NCBI RefSeq assembly: GCF_004798865.1
Contig: NW_025335761.1
Coordinates: 18,496,299-18,560,298 of the forward strand
DNA length: 64,000 bases
Direction: 5' to 3'
Origin: Varanus komodoensis
Lineage: Eukaryota; Chordata; Lepidosauria; Squamata; Varanidae
Part shown: piece after piece, positions 1 through 60,771 of the stretch
Numbering within the stretch: position 1 is the first letter of the stretch
Layout: every line of letters starts with the position of its first letter
Program-made: the position numbers and the translations under genes
Notes under the pieces: model-generated
Seen by the model: the letters and a program-made list of their open reading frames with translations, nothing else
What the model was told of the DNA's origin: nothing
The model's database searches: none

Positions 1-46912
<46,912 letters not shown>

Positions 46913-49900
46913 GAACTGAATCTTATCAGGTGTCAAACCCCTCCTTAAACTGATGCATGTCGTGTCTGTGTACTGTATATTTAAACAAAGAAAACATCTT
47001 CAAAAAAATCAGTGTTCATCCTGACTTTAAAAAAACAACAACTCTAAGAGAAATTATTGATAAGGCCCACTTTATATGAGTGGCCAGGCATTGCCTAAGA
47101 ACAGGCAGCAAGCAGATAAGGGAGGCTAGAGGGCAGGGATGGAGCATCCAGAAAGTCCAAGGTGTGTGAAAGATTCAGAACAAACATTGTCTTGGAGGTG
47201 AGTGCTTTTCATAAGTTTTTAGCTTTTTATTTTCTAAGAAAACACGGCCTACTTTAGCCCATTTCTTGAGGAAAGTTATAAAACCTGAAACAACTTCAGT
47301 TTCATTATGACACCATTATGTCTGAGGTACTGCTCGGCTGTGTGTTTGTAGAGCTTTTAGAAAGCACATTATTTGGAACAGCAATATTCCTAAATGTCTC
47401 TTTTTCAGTGTTGGGCTTCACACATTGTTTTCAAGTTGCTCACTGCCCATGTCCCTTCATGGCTTATACTTCTCCCCTTAAAGCAACAACAACAAATCAA
47501 CTTCCATGCTGCACTTCTTATAATACTTTATACTTAATACGAGCTGCATCTTTATGGAGACTGCATATTAGTCCACTGTAAATGTAAAAATATTTATGTA
47601 ATTGCTCATGGGATTTCGGGCATGAATTTTAAAGAGTTTCAGGAAAGGATTGTTGTGTACAGTGTTCACAGATCCTGAACATTCTGCTAGCTGCTGTTCA
47701 GATCATAATCATTGGACAGCTTGATCACTTACCTATATGTTGTTTTCTGGAGCCAAGGTTTTTTCCTCAAGATTTCCATCTTATAGTACATGAAGGGTCT
47801 GGAGATAATGATCACGGCATGAGAGGAAGAAAAACTGAAGAGTTTGGACTTTAGAACATCCCTATATATACAAAGATTTGTTAGAGTGCAATAGCTTCTC
47901 AGGGTACAAAAAGAGAGCCACTGTTAAAGCTGACCAGAATTCACCCATTTGGGGTGAGGTGCTTAGTCCATTTAACTTTATTCACAATGTCCCTCTCCAG
48001 TGTAATCATACTGAAGAAGGGCAGAAATGTTTGCACACTTAGACCTCTTACTTGAGAATTTAACCTAAATCTAGAAGAAAGATGAAGCTTTAATCTTCAA
48101 AAATGACTGCAGAACCTGTATGTGTAGTTTAGAAAGAACCAATGGTTCCTTTATTTTGTTTAGAATCTTGGAGATACTACTTGACAGTGAATCTAATAGG
48201 GTGCAATCACAAGGCTGTTTCTCATATCTTAATGTCCCTAATTTTATATTGTATGGAAAGAATATGTGTAAGTGCCCATTTCCCAATATATGGCTACAGA
48301 ACATCTGATAAGGCAGTCCTACATGTATATCTAGCAGGTGGAAGCCAGGTCCTTTATAAGTTTCCCTATAATGCAAGTGTAAATATTTCCATACGCAAAA
48401 GAATTATTGTGCTTAGGGACATAAAGCATGGAGAACAGCACACAGAAAATCCATGCTTAAGGCTTGTCTTTCATTTCCCTGAAGTGTTAGTCTCTGAATA
48501 AGGTGAATGGCTTCTAGTTTTCTCAATCTTTTTTAATGGTGTGACACTTAGAGGAATAACTTCCCTTAGTAGATTTTGAAATCAATGTTAGGTTGGAAGA
48601 GTAAAACAAGAATGTTTTAAAATGGATACAGCCAGTTTTCTCAATGGACACTTATTCTAGAGAACAATTAATATGGGGGAACTTTGGAAATTATTGATCT
48701 GCTTGCTGTAGTCATATGCCTGTAACCAGCATAAATTATTTTTAACTTTGTTTTATTTAACTTAATTTGCTGCCAAAATAGTATCTTTGGATGGAAAAGG
48801 GAATATTTTCTCTCTGAGCTAACACATTTCTAATGCTGCATTGAAGCTGCACTGAATTTCTCTTGTTCTGTGAGAACGTGTTGGAATTTTAAAACTTTTA
48901 AATGTGTGTTTTGTTTCCCATAAGTAATGTAGCACAGTGTGGAACCATAGCCTCATTCAGGTTTCAGGCACTACAGAGAAATGCAATAGTGAGAGCATAC
49001 TGCTGTTTCTTGAGAAACTGTATGATTTAAAATACCTATTCCATTGTATTATATTGTATAATAGGTGCTATACCAATAATTGCATGTTCTCATGGTAAAA
49101 ATATAAATATTTATAAATATATATACATATGCTTCTATATGCTTGCCTAATTCTCTCATTTCCATTTGTAACATTACAGACCACAGACAATACAGTGCTC
49201 TTTCAGTTGTGTGCCTGAATTAAATACCTTTAGCCTTGCTGCTCCCATTTCCTGGCATGCACAAAGCTGAATATTCTTCATGCCACCATTCAGGACACAA
49301 GGGTTGCTGATTGCCTCTGCAACTTAGTGTTTAGTATCAGCTTTGCCACTTCAGAATTGCTGAATGAAATGAAAAGAATTGGAGAAATCATATATTTGAT
49401 GGCCAAGTAGGATGTATGTACTTGATTTTGTCCATACATCATTTCATCCCATCTTGATATAATTTCACATTTAATTGTTCCCCATGATACTGAGCACTAA
49501 GTAATAATAAATAGATCACTATGATATAAAGAAGACTAGATTTCCTTTTTATCTTTGCCTTGTCTAGTCTCTCTCTTTCCCTTTCCTGACTGCTTTGAGA
49601 AACTACTTAGGCGTCTGATTTTTTCCCCGAGGCTGCAATGCAACCGTTCTGCTTTTCTCATATTATCAAATTTACCTGCAAGTAAGTAAGTTATTCCAGT
49701 AGAGTGCTTGGAATATTCTCCCTAACTAGTTCCCTTTTGAAATAGTATGTGTTTCCAGGGTGATTTTACCTGAACCAAACATATGATAGAGGTATATTAT
49801 TTAGGGGTAACTGCCTTGAAATTGTAAAGCTCTATGAATTCTTCATATTCATATTTCTCTGAGGCATTTAAGGGTATCATTTCATCTGGCTTCTAATGTC

Positions 49901-50290
49901 CAGAAAACACTTTACTTCTTTTCTTATAACCTTTTCAAACTACTTGCAATATCTTCAGTTTTTGTATTCAGAAGAGCCCCAGAGGAAGTTCACAACATGT
50001 CCAGAGCATCAGTGTTATAAAAACAGTTCCCCATTTCATGTAAAGTGATGCCTATCCCAAAGATTTATTTTCATGCTTTGCTGTCAGGGACAGAATGTAG
50101 CTATCCTATGCATTGACTTAACAAGAATGTAAAAATACTGTCATCCATTCCTTTTACATCTGGTATATGTATTCTGAAATTAATGTTCAAACTACTTTCT
50201 GTTGAAATGCACTTGTATTTCTTTCCCTATTGTACAAAGGTAGAGACATGCACCAGACTAGGTGACAATTGTGAAAAGCACTGGTTGATT

Positions 50291-50311
50291 GTGTGTGTGT
50301 GTGTGTGTGTG
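50291..50311 (+). repeat. (GT)n microsatellite
   Basis: About ten GT units within the putative 3' UTR. Confidence 0.9.
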
Positions 50312-53300
50312 ATGCAGTGACTGGAAAAATGGTTTCTGGGGTTGTCACTCTGTCAAGAGTTACTAATGAAGCTTTAAAATAGTATTCTATCTTTAATCAG
50401 TGGTTTTGTTTCTCAGTCTGTTACATTGATTTTTCCACAACCTTTAACATCCAAAAATGAACCAAAAAGGTATTGTGAATTAATCTTGATTAAAATAACT
50501 TGAGCTACATAGTGCTCAAGCAAATTGTAATTTCATGGGATTGATAAGAATGCATCAATTGATGTTGAAAAATGAATTCCACATTTGGGCAGACAGAATT
50601 ATTATGCATAGTTGGAGTTGAATCAGAATAAACATGACTAAATTCTTAAACAGCTTGAGGCAGGAAGACTTGCACAATTCTTGTACAGGCTGCAAACATA
50701 AATATGAACACTAAGCCAATGAAACTTGACAGGAACATCCTGCACCCTTCTTCAGACCTCCTTTTTGCTCCTGAAGAGAATGCTACTTAACAGTAATGAC
50801 AAGGGTAATAGATACTCAGTGTATATGTTACTGAAACCATTGCTATTCTTCTGAAAACTCTTGATTCCACTTCTCTTTGGGGCCAACTACATCATCCTGG
50901 AGATTTGAGTAAAAATCCAAAATTGATCCTTGCTAAACTATTAGTTGCAGCATTTCTGCAGTTTTAAAAAGTGTATAATTTTGGGACTGCTATCTTACAG
51001 TGTGAAGTTCACACTTTTAAAAATGTGATTCCATATTGATGTGGAATCATAGAATTAGGGAGATATTGCAGGCAAGCAATGAGGTCTGCAGGGGTATTGG
51101 AGGAATGCTAGTCACAAAACCGGCTCTTGCCTCATGTTACAGGTACAGTGTAACTTTTCTACACGGAAAGGGGAGGCAGCTAGAAACTATACCCTTTGTA
51201 GCATCTTTGCAGGGTAAACATAAGCTAAACAGTTCCTTAATAATAATCTTAACTATAACAAGAAAATGTTGAACTCTGAATATAGCCTTAAATTCAGGTT
51301 ACCTTTAATTGGACAGTGCAATAAAGTTATGTGGAAAAGATTGGATGTTACCTTTTTGAGGCAGTCTTTGCAGAACCTCTTTTTTGGCAAGTATAACATT
51401 CTAATTCTAGCTATTACTCCTTATAATTTGAAAATTGTATATTTCTCTAATGGCTTCAAACGTAATTGCTCCCTGAAATAAATATAAGCAATTCCTGATT
51501 TGTCCACAGTAGTAATCCCTCCGTAAAACAGTTGCAAAGCTGTTTCCAGAAGGCAAAGGACATAATTCTAATACCATCACTGTGGTACTGAATATAGGCC
51601 AATACTTTATTTATCTTGAGAGTATAAAATAACTGTGCCTGCATTTTAAAATGCATTCTTTTAAATTAGCTAACATATTTTTGCACATTTTCTTTTATTT
51701 CATAAAGTGAACCTTCTACAACTAGTAAAATTAATAGTCATAGGAAAACTAGTCTATAGCTAAAGGGGACCTCCCCCCACCAACTTGTTTTTAACAGGCT
51801 CAGTCATGCAAAACATGGAACAGAGCACCACCACCCCTTGTTGATGCTCATGATGAATCAAGCTAGTGAGCATTTTGCTGGTATGTACCACCATTATACT
51901 ACTGTCCTCAAATCAGTATACTGCTACGCTTTCTTTTGTATTCATGATCCTTCATGTTTCACATTAAAGGCAGCTTCAGTGTTTCAGGCTATCTGTAAAA
52001 CATTGTGCCATGTTTGCAAAGAGAATGGATAATCTGGAAACCTCCTTTTAGCCATAGTCTTAGGCATATTGTACTGACTGCCCACCCTAGCAGCTTTTCA
52101 TTAATATAGGAATGTAGCCAGAGGATCCCGTGCAATCCCCAGCTTCCTGCTTTCTGTATTAGTGTAAAAATGTAGACTTGGAAGGAGAATGACTTTAGAA
52201 AAGTGTGTGCAGAGGTGCTTAGGGCATACTCTCATCTGAAGATTCTGGGAGTTGCATCAATGCATGGGGTGGGGGTAATTGAGCAAATTTCATCCTCTTT
52301 TCCTCTTTCATTTTTGCTTTCTTTAAGGATCAGGCGGTAATTCTTGAGTGACTGGTCCCTTAACTATTTGAGGGGTGCCTATAACTTTCTGAAATGTTAG
52401 GATGGTGCCTAATCTCTTCCTTTGTCTCAAAGAAAAGGCAAGGAAATTCAGAAAGCAAGCTTCCATGTCTTTTGTTGTTGCTTGTGCAATTTTTTTATTT
52501 TACCATGTAGTCCTTTCAGTAAAACAGGTTATTTGGATGAGTGGGCATAAGCCTTAAACCATGTATGTGGTACACTTAGTATGATAAATTGATAAATATG
52601 TGTATAAACAGAGATATGTGTGTATCAGAGCTTTCTCTGAGTTTTAGCCTTCCATGTTAGAGGAACTTTCCCCCATTTGCCCTATTGTTTTCTAAAAAAC
52701 AAGCAAATTGAGCAAGACTGAATACTAAAAACTCAGATTACAAGATCTTTTGCTTGTTTGTGTTGATTATAACATATTTATATAATTATAAATCACAGCA
52801 GGCTGTGTGTGTGTGTGTATGTATGTATATATGTATAAAGTATTATATGTTAGTCTTGCTTTTTCAATTGGTGAATGCTTCATTACTTCATTTAAGCAAT
52901 TTTGGTCTCTGTTCTATCTGTAGTAACGAAGTATCTATTAAAATAAAGGCCAAATCCCTAGTGCTAGAAAGTCTCTCAATTAGCTTCTGCAGTTTTAGGC
53001 TAGCAGCTTGCTTTTTATGAGCTCTACTCAGCTTGGTTGTAAATAACTTAAAGAAATAGATTTCTTTCCTTTTGCAATAACTGGTCGTAAGGACATGTTT
53101 TATTTAGAAAGTTAATTGATATGAAACAGAGTGCGAATCTGAGTTGTGATCCACTCTGTTCTAATTAAAACCTTCATACTTCACTGAGTTCAGGAATTGG
53201 GGTAACAGATCGCAGGTCATCTTTGATTAGTACTAAAGATAGCAGTGCAACCATGGAGTATGCTTTAACTTTAGTGCTCATTAAACAAAATAGATTCATC

Positions 53301-53449
53301 AGACATTTAAACATGTCAAGATTTAAGAATTTCATTCCTTGTATCTTCGGTGAAATTGTTACTTCAGAATTGTTGTGTGTTCCAAATTTGGAATTTATAT
53401 TTTCTGCTGGACACTTCTGTGTGATTTTCTGAGGCCAAAAAATATTTTT

Positions 53450-53850
53450 AAATGGTGGCAAATAAATGATGATGGTTGTTCCAACTTGCCATTTGGCCAT
53501 CAGTGGAGGGGGTTGCCACTGGTGGTGACACAAGAGACTGCACTGAAATTGCTTTGTTGGGTTTGGACAAAACAACATCCTATCATGCCATGGCTTTTTC
53601 CTAAAATTATAAATGGTTTGGGTTTGGACAACACAATCTACCATGGCTAGTTACTCATGATGGGGTGCCATGTCATGGAAACCCAGTTATTGGGTTGAAT
53701 CCAGTTTCATTCCACAGGTAGGGAGCCACTCAGAAAGCTGTCAGAAAGGGGAGAAGGAACAATTTTTGTCAGTTCCATCTTCATACCTCAGTGCCCACAT
53801 TTCCAGGACATCTTCAACCCTGCAAAGCATATTTTCAGGGTGGGCAGTGG
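53450..53850. mobile_element. MITE-like block sharing segments with 29340-29830
   Basis: Contains a gttgccactggtggtgacac segment, a 'gggtttggacaacaca' phrase seen twice (about 53557 and 53627), and the hairpin accctgcaaagc ... cagggtggg shared with 29725-29785. No ORF is present. The family is unknown. Confidence 0.4.
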
Positions 53851-55050
53851 GAAGGAATAATCACTTCCAGCTTTGTTTTTCCAGTGAAAAGGCTAAAACC
53901 TTATGCTGAAAGGAACTTTTTGGTCCTCAGGAAGTTAATGCTGGAGTCTACCTATTGTACTCTCTCGACATAATTCCCCATGGCACTAGCCAAATTATTG
54001 CCTATAAAAGGACTTAAGGAATGAGCCTCAAGATAGGAAGGTTTATCAGGATTTATCTCATAAAATATGCAAAGATGCCTTTTATGATGTTCACATAAAG
54101 TGTTTTCTCCCAGCTTATTATAATTATTGCTGTGCTCAGGAAGTTATTTTCTGCAGCCAAGAATGTAAATCACCTTTGTCCAGTCCAGAGCAGAAATGTA
54201 AGTGGCGAACGCACAAATATTTCATTGGGAATTGTGTGTTGAATTGAATGTGTGTTTAAATATCATTTCAGTTTCTGTTTCCAAGATGCAAAGTACCACT
54301 GAAGTCTTCTCAGATCTGTGGATCAGGAGATGTTTCAGTGGGGTTAACTCATATGTAGCAGAATAAATTCAATGGTGCCTTGCTCGATAGCAAGGTGCCT
54401 TGTAAAATGGCATTTTGCATAGGTATTCACATCCTCCAGAAGAACAGTATTATGCATCTAGGTGGTCCTCCAGCCTCTACTGCCTGCTGTTTCTTAGTGG
54501 CCAGAGAGCATGTTTTTGAATGTCTCCCTCTAAACATCTGCTTTCTTACTTAACTATTAATGCTTAATCATGTTTTATATTTGGATTTTTTCACTATCAC
54601 AACAAGGGTACAAAGATGAAGGAAACAAAAGATTTGAAACAAGGACCACTGAAGTAGTTTGCTGTTACTAATATGAATCTCTTAATGCTAAAAAGGGTGA
54701 AATATTTCAAAAGTAGAAAAAATGAAATCCATTGTTTACGCAGAAACCATTTTAGCATCTCAAGTATGATGATGAACTTAGGTAGAAAGTTGTTTGGAAA
54801 GGTAATTAGTATTGTTAAATATTCCAAACCTTTCCCCCATGCTAGTTTTTCAAACTTTAAATTAGATGTTTATAAGTTTTACTTAGTCATTCAAGAACAT
54901 AAGTTATTGGCATAGTGTTTTTGTAATAGTCATATGTACATAAAAGTGTAGTTATTTATTTTACCCATTTGTATCATATCAAAACTTTGTAAATGTTTTA
55001 AGTTCTGTTTTTCAAATTATTTTGTATTTTATTTTTATAAACTGGTTCTA

Positions 55051-55056
55051 AATAAA
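55051..55056 (+). other. TTBK2: Candidate poly(A) signal AATAAA (TTBK2)
   Basis: ctggttctaaataaaatcat follows a long T-rich stretch (about 54950-55045) and precedes a change to sequence with no UTR character. It is the best candidate distal signal. Confidence 0.45.
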
Positions 55057-55080
55057 ATCATTCCGCATGCAAATTATAAC

Positions 55081-58000
55081 TTTGGCTAGATTTTTCAATT
55101 TATTCTATATGGAACTTATACCAAAAATAATTCCAGAAATACTGTAATGCAGATCAAACAGTGAAAAGTAATGAAATGTGTTTAATAAAAAATGGAATTT
55201 TGGAGCTGAAAAACACTAATGCTGATATGTGAAAAAGGAGTTTTGAACTGTTGATGACTAATACAGCATTTAATAAACATTTTCTACAGTGGTGAAATAA
55301 AGATGGACATTTTTCTTCTTACTTTATTTCCCACCATTGTGTTCAAATAATCACTGCTGTGTCCTAATTGCATCAATGGTGCTTATTTGGTGTTGTTTAA
55401 ATATCAATGAATTCTGACTTGCCAAAGAACACAGGTGATGCAATCTTTTGTATGTGTGTGTTTCTATAAAGGAATATGTGAAATTTAGGAGCTACAAAAA
55501 ATTATTGATCAGGCAAAGTATATAGGTGACTATCAAGCAGCTTTAAATTCAGGTAGAGAGATGATCAGAAACATTTAATGTTGACTTAACAAGCTCCTTG
55601 ATGACACTGAGAAAATATTCTCCTCCCAGAGTTCTAGGAGGGAGGAGATAGTTGTTTAAGAATAAAGTTAGGGGTGTGGACAGCTGCGTTTGTTCTACAT
55701 TTAGGAACAGCTTTCAACTGAAGTGAAAAATGAATGTGTATGGGTAACACTGGAAAGGAGGAACTTTATCAGATCTGAAGGTCCACTGCCAAAGGAGTTG
55801 CAGGGTAGGAACTTGAAGCTTGAGGACTTGGAACTATGGACAGCTGCATATTAAGCTCCAATGTTTCCAAAGTAAGGGACTTTTCCCGTGTTTATGCAAA
55901 TAGGTTCAGTAGTTAGGGATTCATGGAATAACTTCCGAGGGCTCAAAAATTAAACGTGGCTCCTGTGTTCATACTAATATAACTTTGCTGTAAGTTTTGA
56001 GTATCAAGCAGTAACTGAGTCCAGTATCTTAATTAGGTTTATGTGTGTGGGGAGTTTTGCTATTGTTATTTTAATAACTTCTATTCTGCTTTTGCATATC
56101 AAAGTGTGTTCACAGTAAAACTCAATGTCATAAAATGCAAAACCATAGATTGAATAATAGGAATAAAAAGAGCAGCTAATATTCTGATCAACTGCTCTAC
56201 ATTAGCTAGCTGTTTTTGTTCTGCAGTCTATAGCGTAAGGTTCACCCTTAAAAGTGGAACATTGTAAACTGTGACACTCCCCATTAATTCTTTCTATTTT
56301 GAATTCTGCCATTCAGATCCCAGCAGTGTTCTGCCTCTAGTATCAATCTATTTCTAGTTAAGAATCAAAACTACATTGGAGAAAACCTAATAAATGAGTA
56401 TATGCCAATGTAGAAATGCACCAAAGATTTGCACATGACAGTGTGGTTTACTTTACTTTCATAGAGTATAGAATCATGGATTTGGATTTTGAAGGTTTTG
56501 GGTGATCAAATACCAATCAGAAAAAGGCCACAAGTCAAAAGATTTAACAAAGCAGTACCTGTGTTAAACAAATCAACCAAGCCTCATTAGTTAAACATGG
56601 CTTGCTTCATCTCATTATTACCACACAACTGAACTTCATCTTTGTAGACTTCATTCGTTAGCATAGACATTTTCCTCAAGGATTTTCAACAAGCATGTTC
56701 TCTTCTGGTATGACGGAACCACAGTCTAGCACCTTTCATTATGCAGAATATGACAAAAGCTCCTTGTAATTTTTCAGGAGGGGTCTCCACATTTCACATG
56801 TGAAAAGAATGCCATTCTAGACAATGAACTTTGTAAACAGTACCATTGGTTGCACATATTCCCTTATCTTTGACACAGACATTTCACAAGATACTATTTC
56901 AGTGATCCAGATATGGTACCAGGAACACAAACATTTTATGAAGCTTCAGCTGCACAATAATAGATGCTAGCCATGGAAATGTCTGATAAGGTTCAGTGTC
57001 AGTGGTCTTGAAGTATACTCTCATTTGGGACTCGAACTGGCATTTTGTGTACAAGTCTTTCAATTTCAAATCTATTTAGACTTTTTTGTTTGTCTGAACT
57101 ACATATATGATTTCTGGTCATTGTGTGCCTGATGATATCTCTTAAGGAGATATAAACCAATGGCTTCCTATATCTTTATTTGCTACTACTAAAAAGATCA
57201 ATGTTCAGTAGAGAGAAGCTGTAAGGACAGGCCTGAACCAACATATAAACAAGGAACTGGAGAAGTAACTTATCACGGTCCCACCACATGTGGAAGTAAA
57301 AGGGATTAACTTCACAAAGAACAGTTACCTGAGCATTAAACAAGAAAACCTGTGTATTTAGATGCAAAAGAAATCTAGCACTATCCACATGCAACAGGTT
57401 TGCACCCATATACTAAGGATCAAGTGGACCATTTCCAGGCAACATATATCATACAAAGATTTCCTAATGTTTTCTGTAATTAGCCATCTTTTTTTTTAAA
57501 TTGGAAGCTCTCCTTAGGCCATCCCTCTTGCTCCCTCAATCCTCAGCAGCTGTACCTAGACTAGCGAGTTAGCTTTCTTAACTGAATGGGATAGTACATA
57601 ACTCATACAAAATGTTGGCCCTTTGATAGCTTTTTACTGAAATAGAATCTTGTTGAAATGCACTTATAAAATCACAGGGCAACTTAATCTAGAATAAAAT
57701 TTTAACTTGAAGATGTTAAAAATAGTTTTAAGAAAACTATTAGATTTAACTTTCTGTGTATCTGAGTGTGGGCCTGAAAAGATTTGGACATTGGTTAATT
57801 TCAGCACAAGAATTCTTTCTGGCTTTAAGTAGCTGTCACTGCTGAACAGTACACCCTTATTCCACCAGGGGCTACATTGTGAGAAAACAGGCAATGATTC
57901 CATTTGGATTGTCAGCATTTTCATTGCAGCACCAATTCTTTCCAAATTAGCAATGTTGGTGAAGTCCAATTAATTGGGGCTCCAATTAATTTTTCCCCCA

Positions 58001-59600
58001 ATCTGCAGTAGCTGGCTTTTGCCAGGCCTTCCCCAAGTTGGAGTTATCTAGCACAAGCAGTGTACCAACTCCCAGCATCCCACAGCCATCTAGCTTAAGG
58101 CTAGACCCCACTTTACTCAGTATTAGGATATATCAAGCTCTCTTCCTCTGAAATTCTTAGTCCACTTGCAATTCAAATTGAGATACTGTGTTCAAAGCTC
58201 ATGGCTGCTGCCAGTACATGTGCAGATCCCTTTATTTTTCAAGGAAAAAAGCAAATGTCCTTGACTGAAACATTGTTTTAAAGATAAAAGTATAGAACCA
58301 CACCTATTAGAGGCCAAATTTCATCAGTAACATATGACACTGATAAAATGCGAGAGAGACAACCCAGAAAAACATTTGCATGTAACTTTTTGTTGCGCAC
58401 TTGAAATATGCTGGGGCCAGACTACAGCTACTGACATTACATGTTTTTCCAGATGGACTCACACCTGCTCTATACTAACAATATTTACTCATACATGTTC
58501 ACCTAACATTCAGAATGGTTCCCACTTTAAGTAGTATGATCTCTGTTCCATTCATTCAATAAAACTATATTATACCATACTTTAAAGACAGTATTATGAA
58601 TTTGTTCCTTAGATCTCTTCCACCTGTGATGGACTTGCATTTAGAAAATTTGACAAATATAAAAATGGTTTGCTTACAAATAGCATTCAATACAAATCCT
58701 TAATTTACTTAAGTAATATTTGAGATTCTGTATTGCAGCTTCACACCTTCAAGGCAGACTCCATATATTCATAATGCCAAAGAAGAAAGATCTTGTACAA
58801 TCAAGAATCGTTATATGGCACTATTAGTAACAGAAAACATTCCATTTTCTTCCAGCCATGAACACGCCAAATTGTTTCCCCAAAGGTCCAGAATACAGTA
58901 GAATGACATGTATGTTGCAGAAGCTTGAAAAATAAGGTATAATTAGTGTTGTAATAACGTAACTTAATTGTTGTCATGGCCCTTTGCAATTCACACATTT
59001 GAGTTCCTCCACAGTATATGACAGTTTAGTAAGACTACTACCTATACCATACCTTTCCTCCTCCTGTGCATTCATGAAAAGGGAATGGGAAGTATATGAA
59101 ATGAGAACACCAGTTAAAATGTCTCATTTTACCAGGATAAAGTCATGGTCTATAGTACTTGCTTGTTTCAACACAACTTTAACCCAATTTTCCTCAACAT
59201 GGTATTCTCCCAATGTTTGGATGACAACACTCAACATTCCTGACCATTTGGCTATGCTAATTGCAGCTGATAGAACTTGAAATCTAAAACATCTGGAAGG
59301 CACCAAGATGAGGAAGGCCATTTCAGGTTAACTGGAGCTCCCTGCTCATGAATAAAGAGCAGCCATAGTTTAAAACAGAAAGAGGGTATTTTTCATCTTA
59401 TGACTGTAACCAGAGGGGAGTGTCCCTGTGTCTCATGCATGAACCACTAAACACCCTTCTCTGATGTAAATACCACTAGATACTTTCACATACAATTTAT
59501 TTTAGCCCCAGTCAGCATGGGTAATTGTAAGTGAAGGCAGCACTAAAAACGAAATTCAACACAAGGTGACTTACGTGCCGATTTTTAACCTACAACATCA
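55081..59600. other. Intergenic or - strand 3' UTR sequence
   Basis: No recognisable genes. Short open frames on both strands (for example 58984-59280 plus and 59124-59321 minus) have no family resemblance. The 3' part may belong to the 3' UTR of the convergent - strand gene. Confidence 0.5.
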
Positions 59601-59617
59601 ACAATCCCTTGTTATGG

Positions 59618-59680
59618 GCTACAGTGGCTAGGGCTGATGAGAGTTGTAAGCCAAAGTATTTGGAAGGTCACAAGCTGTCC
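59618..59680. mobile_element. Half of a squamate palindromic DNA element
   Basis: ggctagggctgatgagagtt then gtaagccaaagtatttggaa and ggtcacaag resemble the right arm of the palindrome at 59715-59846. Confidence 0.5.
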
Positions 59681-59714
59681 ATTACATTCAACCCATATCT
59701 CTAGAGCAAGCTGC

Positions 59715-59846
59715 TGCTTCTTCAACCTGGTGCTCTCCAGATGTTTTGGCTGTATTATAATTCCCAGGATTCCCAACCATTACTAGGTTGGCTGGAGCTG
59801 AAGTCCCAAACATTTGGAAGGCATCATGTTGGGAAACACTGCTTTA
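59715..59846. mobile_element. Palindromic non-autonomous DNA element (hAT-like MITE)
   Basis: Left arm ttcaacctggtgctctccag then atgttttggctg. The right arm (59796-59840), read in reverse complement, gives cccaacatgatgccttccaa then atgtttggg. This palindrome is very common in squamate genomes. The hAT assignment is inference. Confidence 0.65.
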
Positions 59847-60313
59847 GAATGTGTTTTTAATAGGTAAGCATACTCTTGCATGGAGGTAATTCATTCAAAT
59901 GACTTTCAAGAACGTACAACAAACACCATTCTTTTGGGCAAATTCTCTTTAATTATGCAACAAAAGGCAGCCTCCCTACTACTGTATGTTTTTAGCAGTG
60001 GTGGTGTTCTTTTCATAGGAAAGATACATTTAGAAGAGCTGGACATGAGCAATAATGAAGAGGAACTATCAAGAAAAACTTAGATGCACTTTGCTCATGG
60101 CTCAATACCCCAATTCATTCCTAGTTTTAGAGCTGATAAACTCCATATGTTCTTACAGTAGAAGTAGGCAGCTTTTCTTTTTTAAATTAAGTACAATCAA
60201 GTACCCAATTTCTCACTAATCTGCACTTTGGATTGCTACAAAAATAAAAACAGCTTGTCTGATAGCTTCTGCATCAGATACTAATTAAAGTTGCTGCTAT
60301 CTTTTCATACTGT

Positions 60314-60319
60314 TTTATT
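60314..60319 (-). other. Candidate poly(A) signal for the - strand gene
   Basis: AATAAA on the - strand, about 450 nt downstream of the stop at 60772. Other candidates occur farther left, so the 3' end is unsettled. Confidence 0.3.
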
Positions 60320-60449
60320 TTAAAAGGTCAAATTGATACCAGAAGGGTCTGGAGCAAGTTTTCTTTCTGTTCCCCCTCCATAAGGAAAAAAGGGGGGGAA
60401 CACAATGCAAGAGGTATTAACCAGCTCCAGTAGCTACTGGATAACCACT

Positions 60450-60520
60450 AATGTTGTAATCCTATACATATACAGCTTAGGAATGAATCCCGCTGGATGC
60501 ATTAGGACTTCTGAGTAAAA
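60450..60520. repeat. Diverged 'gcaatcctatgc' family repeat
   Basis: ttgtaatcctatacatatac then agcttaggaatgaatcccgc and gacttctgagtaaaag. It is related to 31333-31395 and 39208-39290. Confidence 0.45.
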
Positions 60521-60771
60521 GAGGCTGGGCTCTAAAAGTTGTATTTAACACATTTCTTTACCTCCCTTCACCAAAATTGGTTCCAGAATGGTTCGTAGTG
60601 TTATGCCTCCTACAAGGCAACGTTTCTGCAGCTGGGGGTGGTGGTGATCTTACATATTTAGCATCACAGGAGGACAGCCAGATGAATCTGCTCCATTATA
60701 ATGCAATTATTAGAGCAGGGTGCAGGACAGCTCCTCTCAAATGCAACAGTTGTCTGACATGTATTCAAGTC

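Larger units (their letters stand above)
46913..55080 (+). other. TTBK2: Probable TTBK2 3' UTR (about 8 kb)
   Basis: No convincing coding sequence follows the stop codon. AT-rich, UTR-like sequence runs to a cluster ending with aataaa at 55051-55056, preceded by the U-rich tract typical of vertebrate 3' ends. An alternative aataaa at 49506-49511 could give a shorter form. It contains (GT)n (50291-50311), (TG)n (about 52805-52821) and a MITE-like block (about 53450-53850). The endpoint is an inference. Confidence 0.45.

Noticed and set aside
51045-51085. gtggaatcatagaattaggg, resembling a CR1 3' foot
   Set aside because: Only about 20 bases match, with no supporting flanks. A similar short match occurs near 56466.
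58984-59321. Overlapping 65-98 codon frames on both strands
   Set aside because: No splice signals, motifs or family resemblance. Likely chance, or 3' UTR of the - strand gene.
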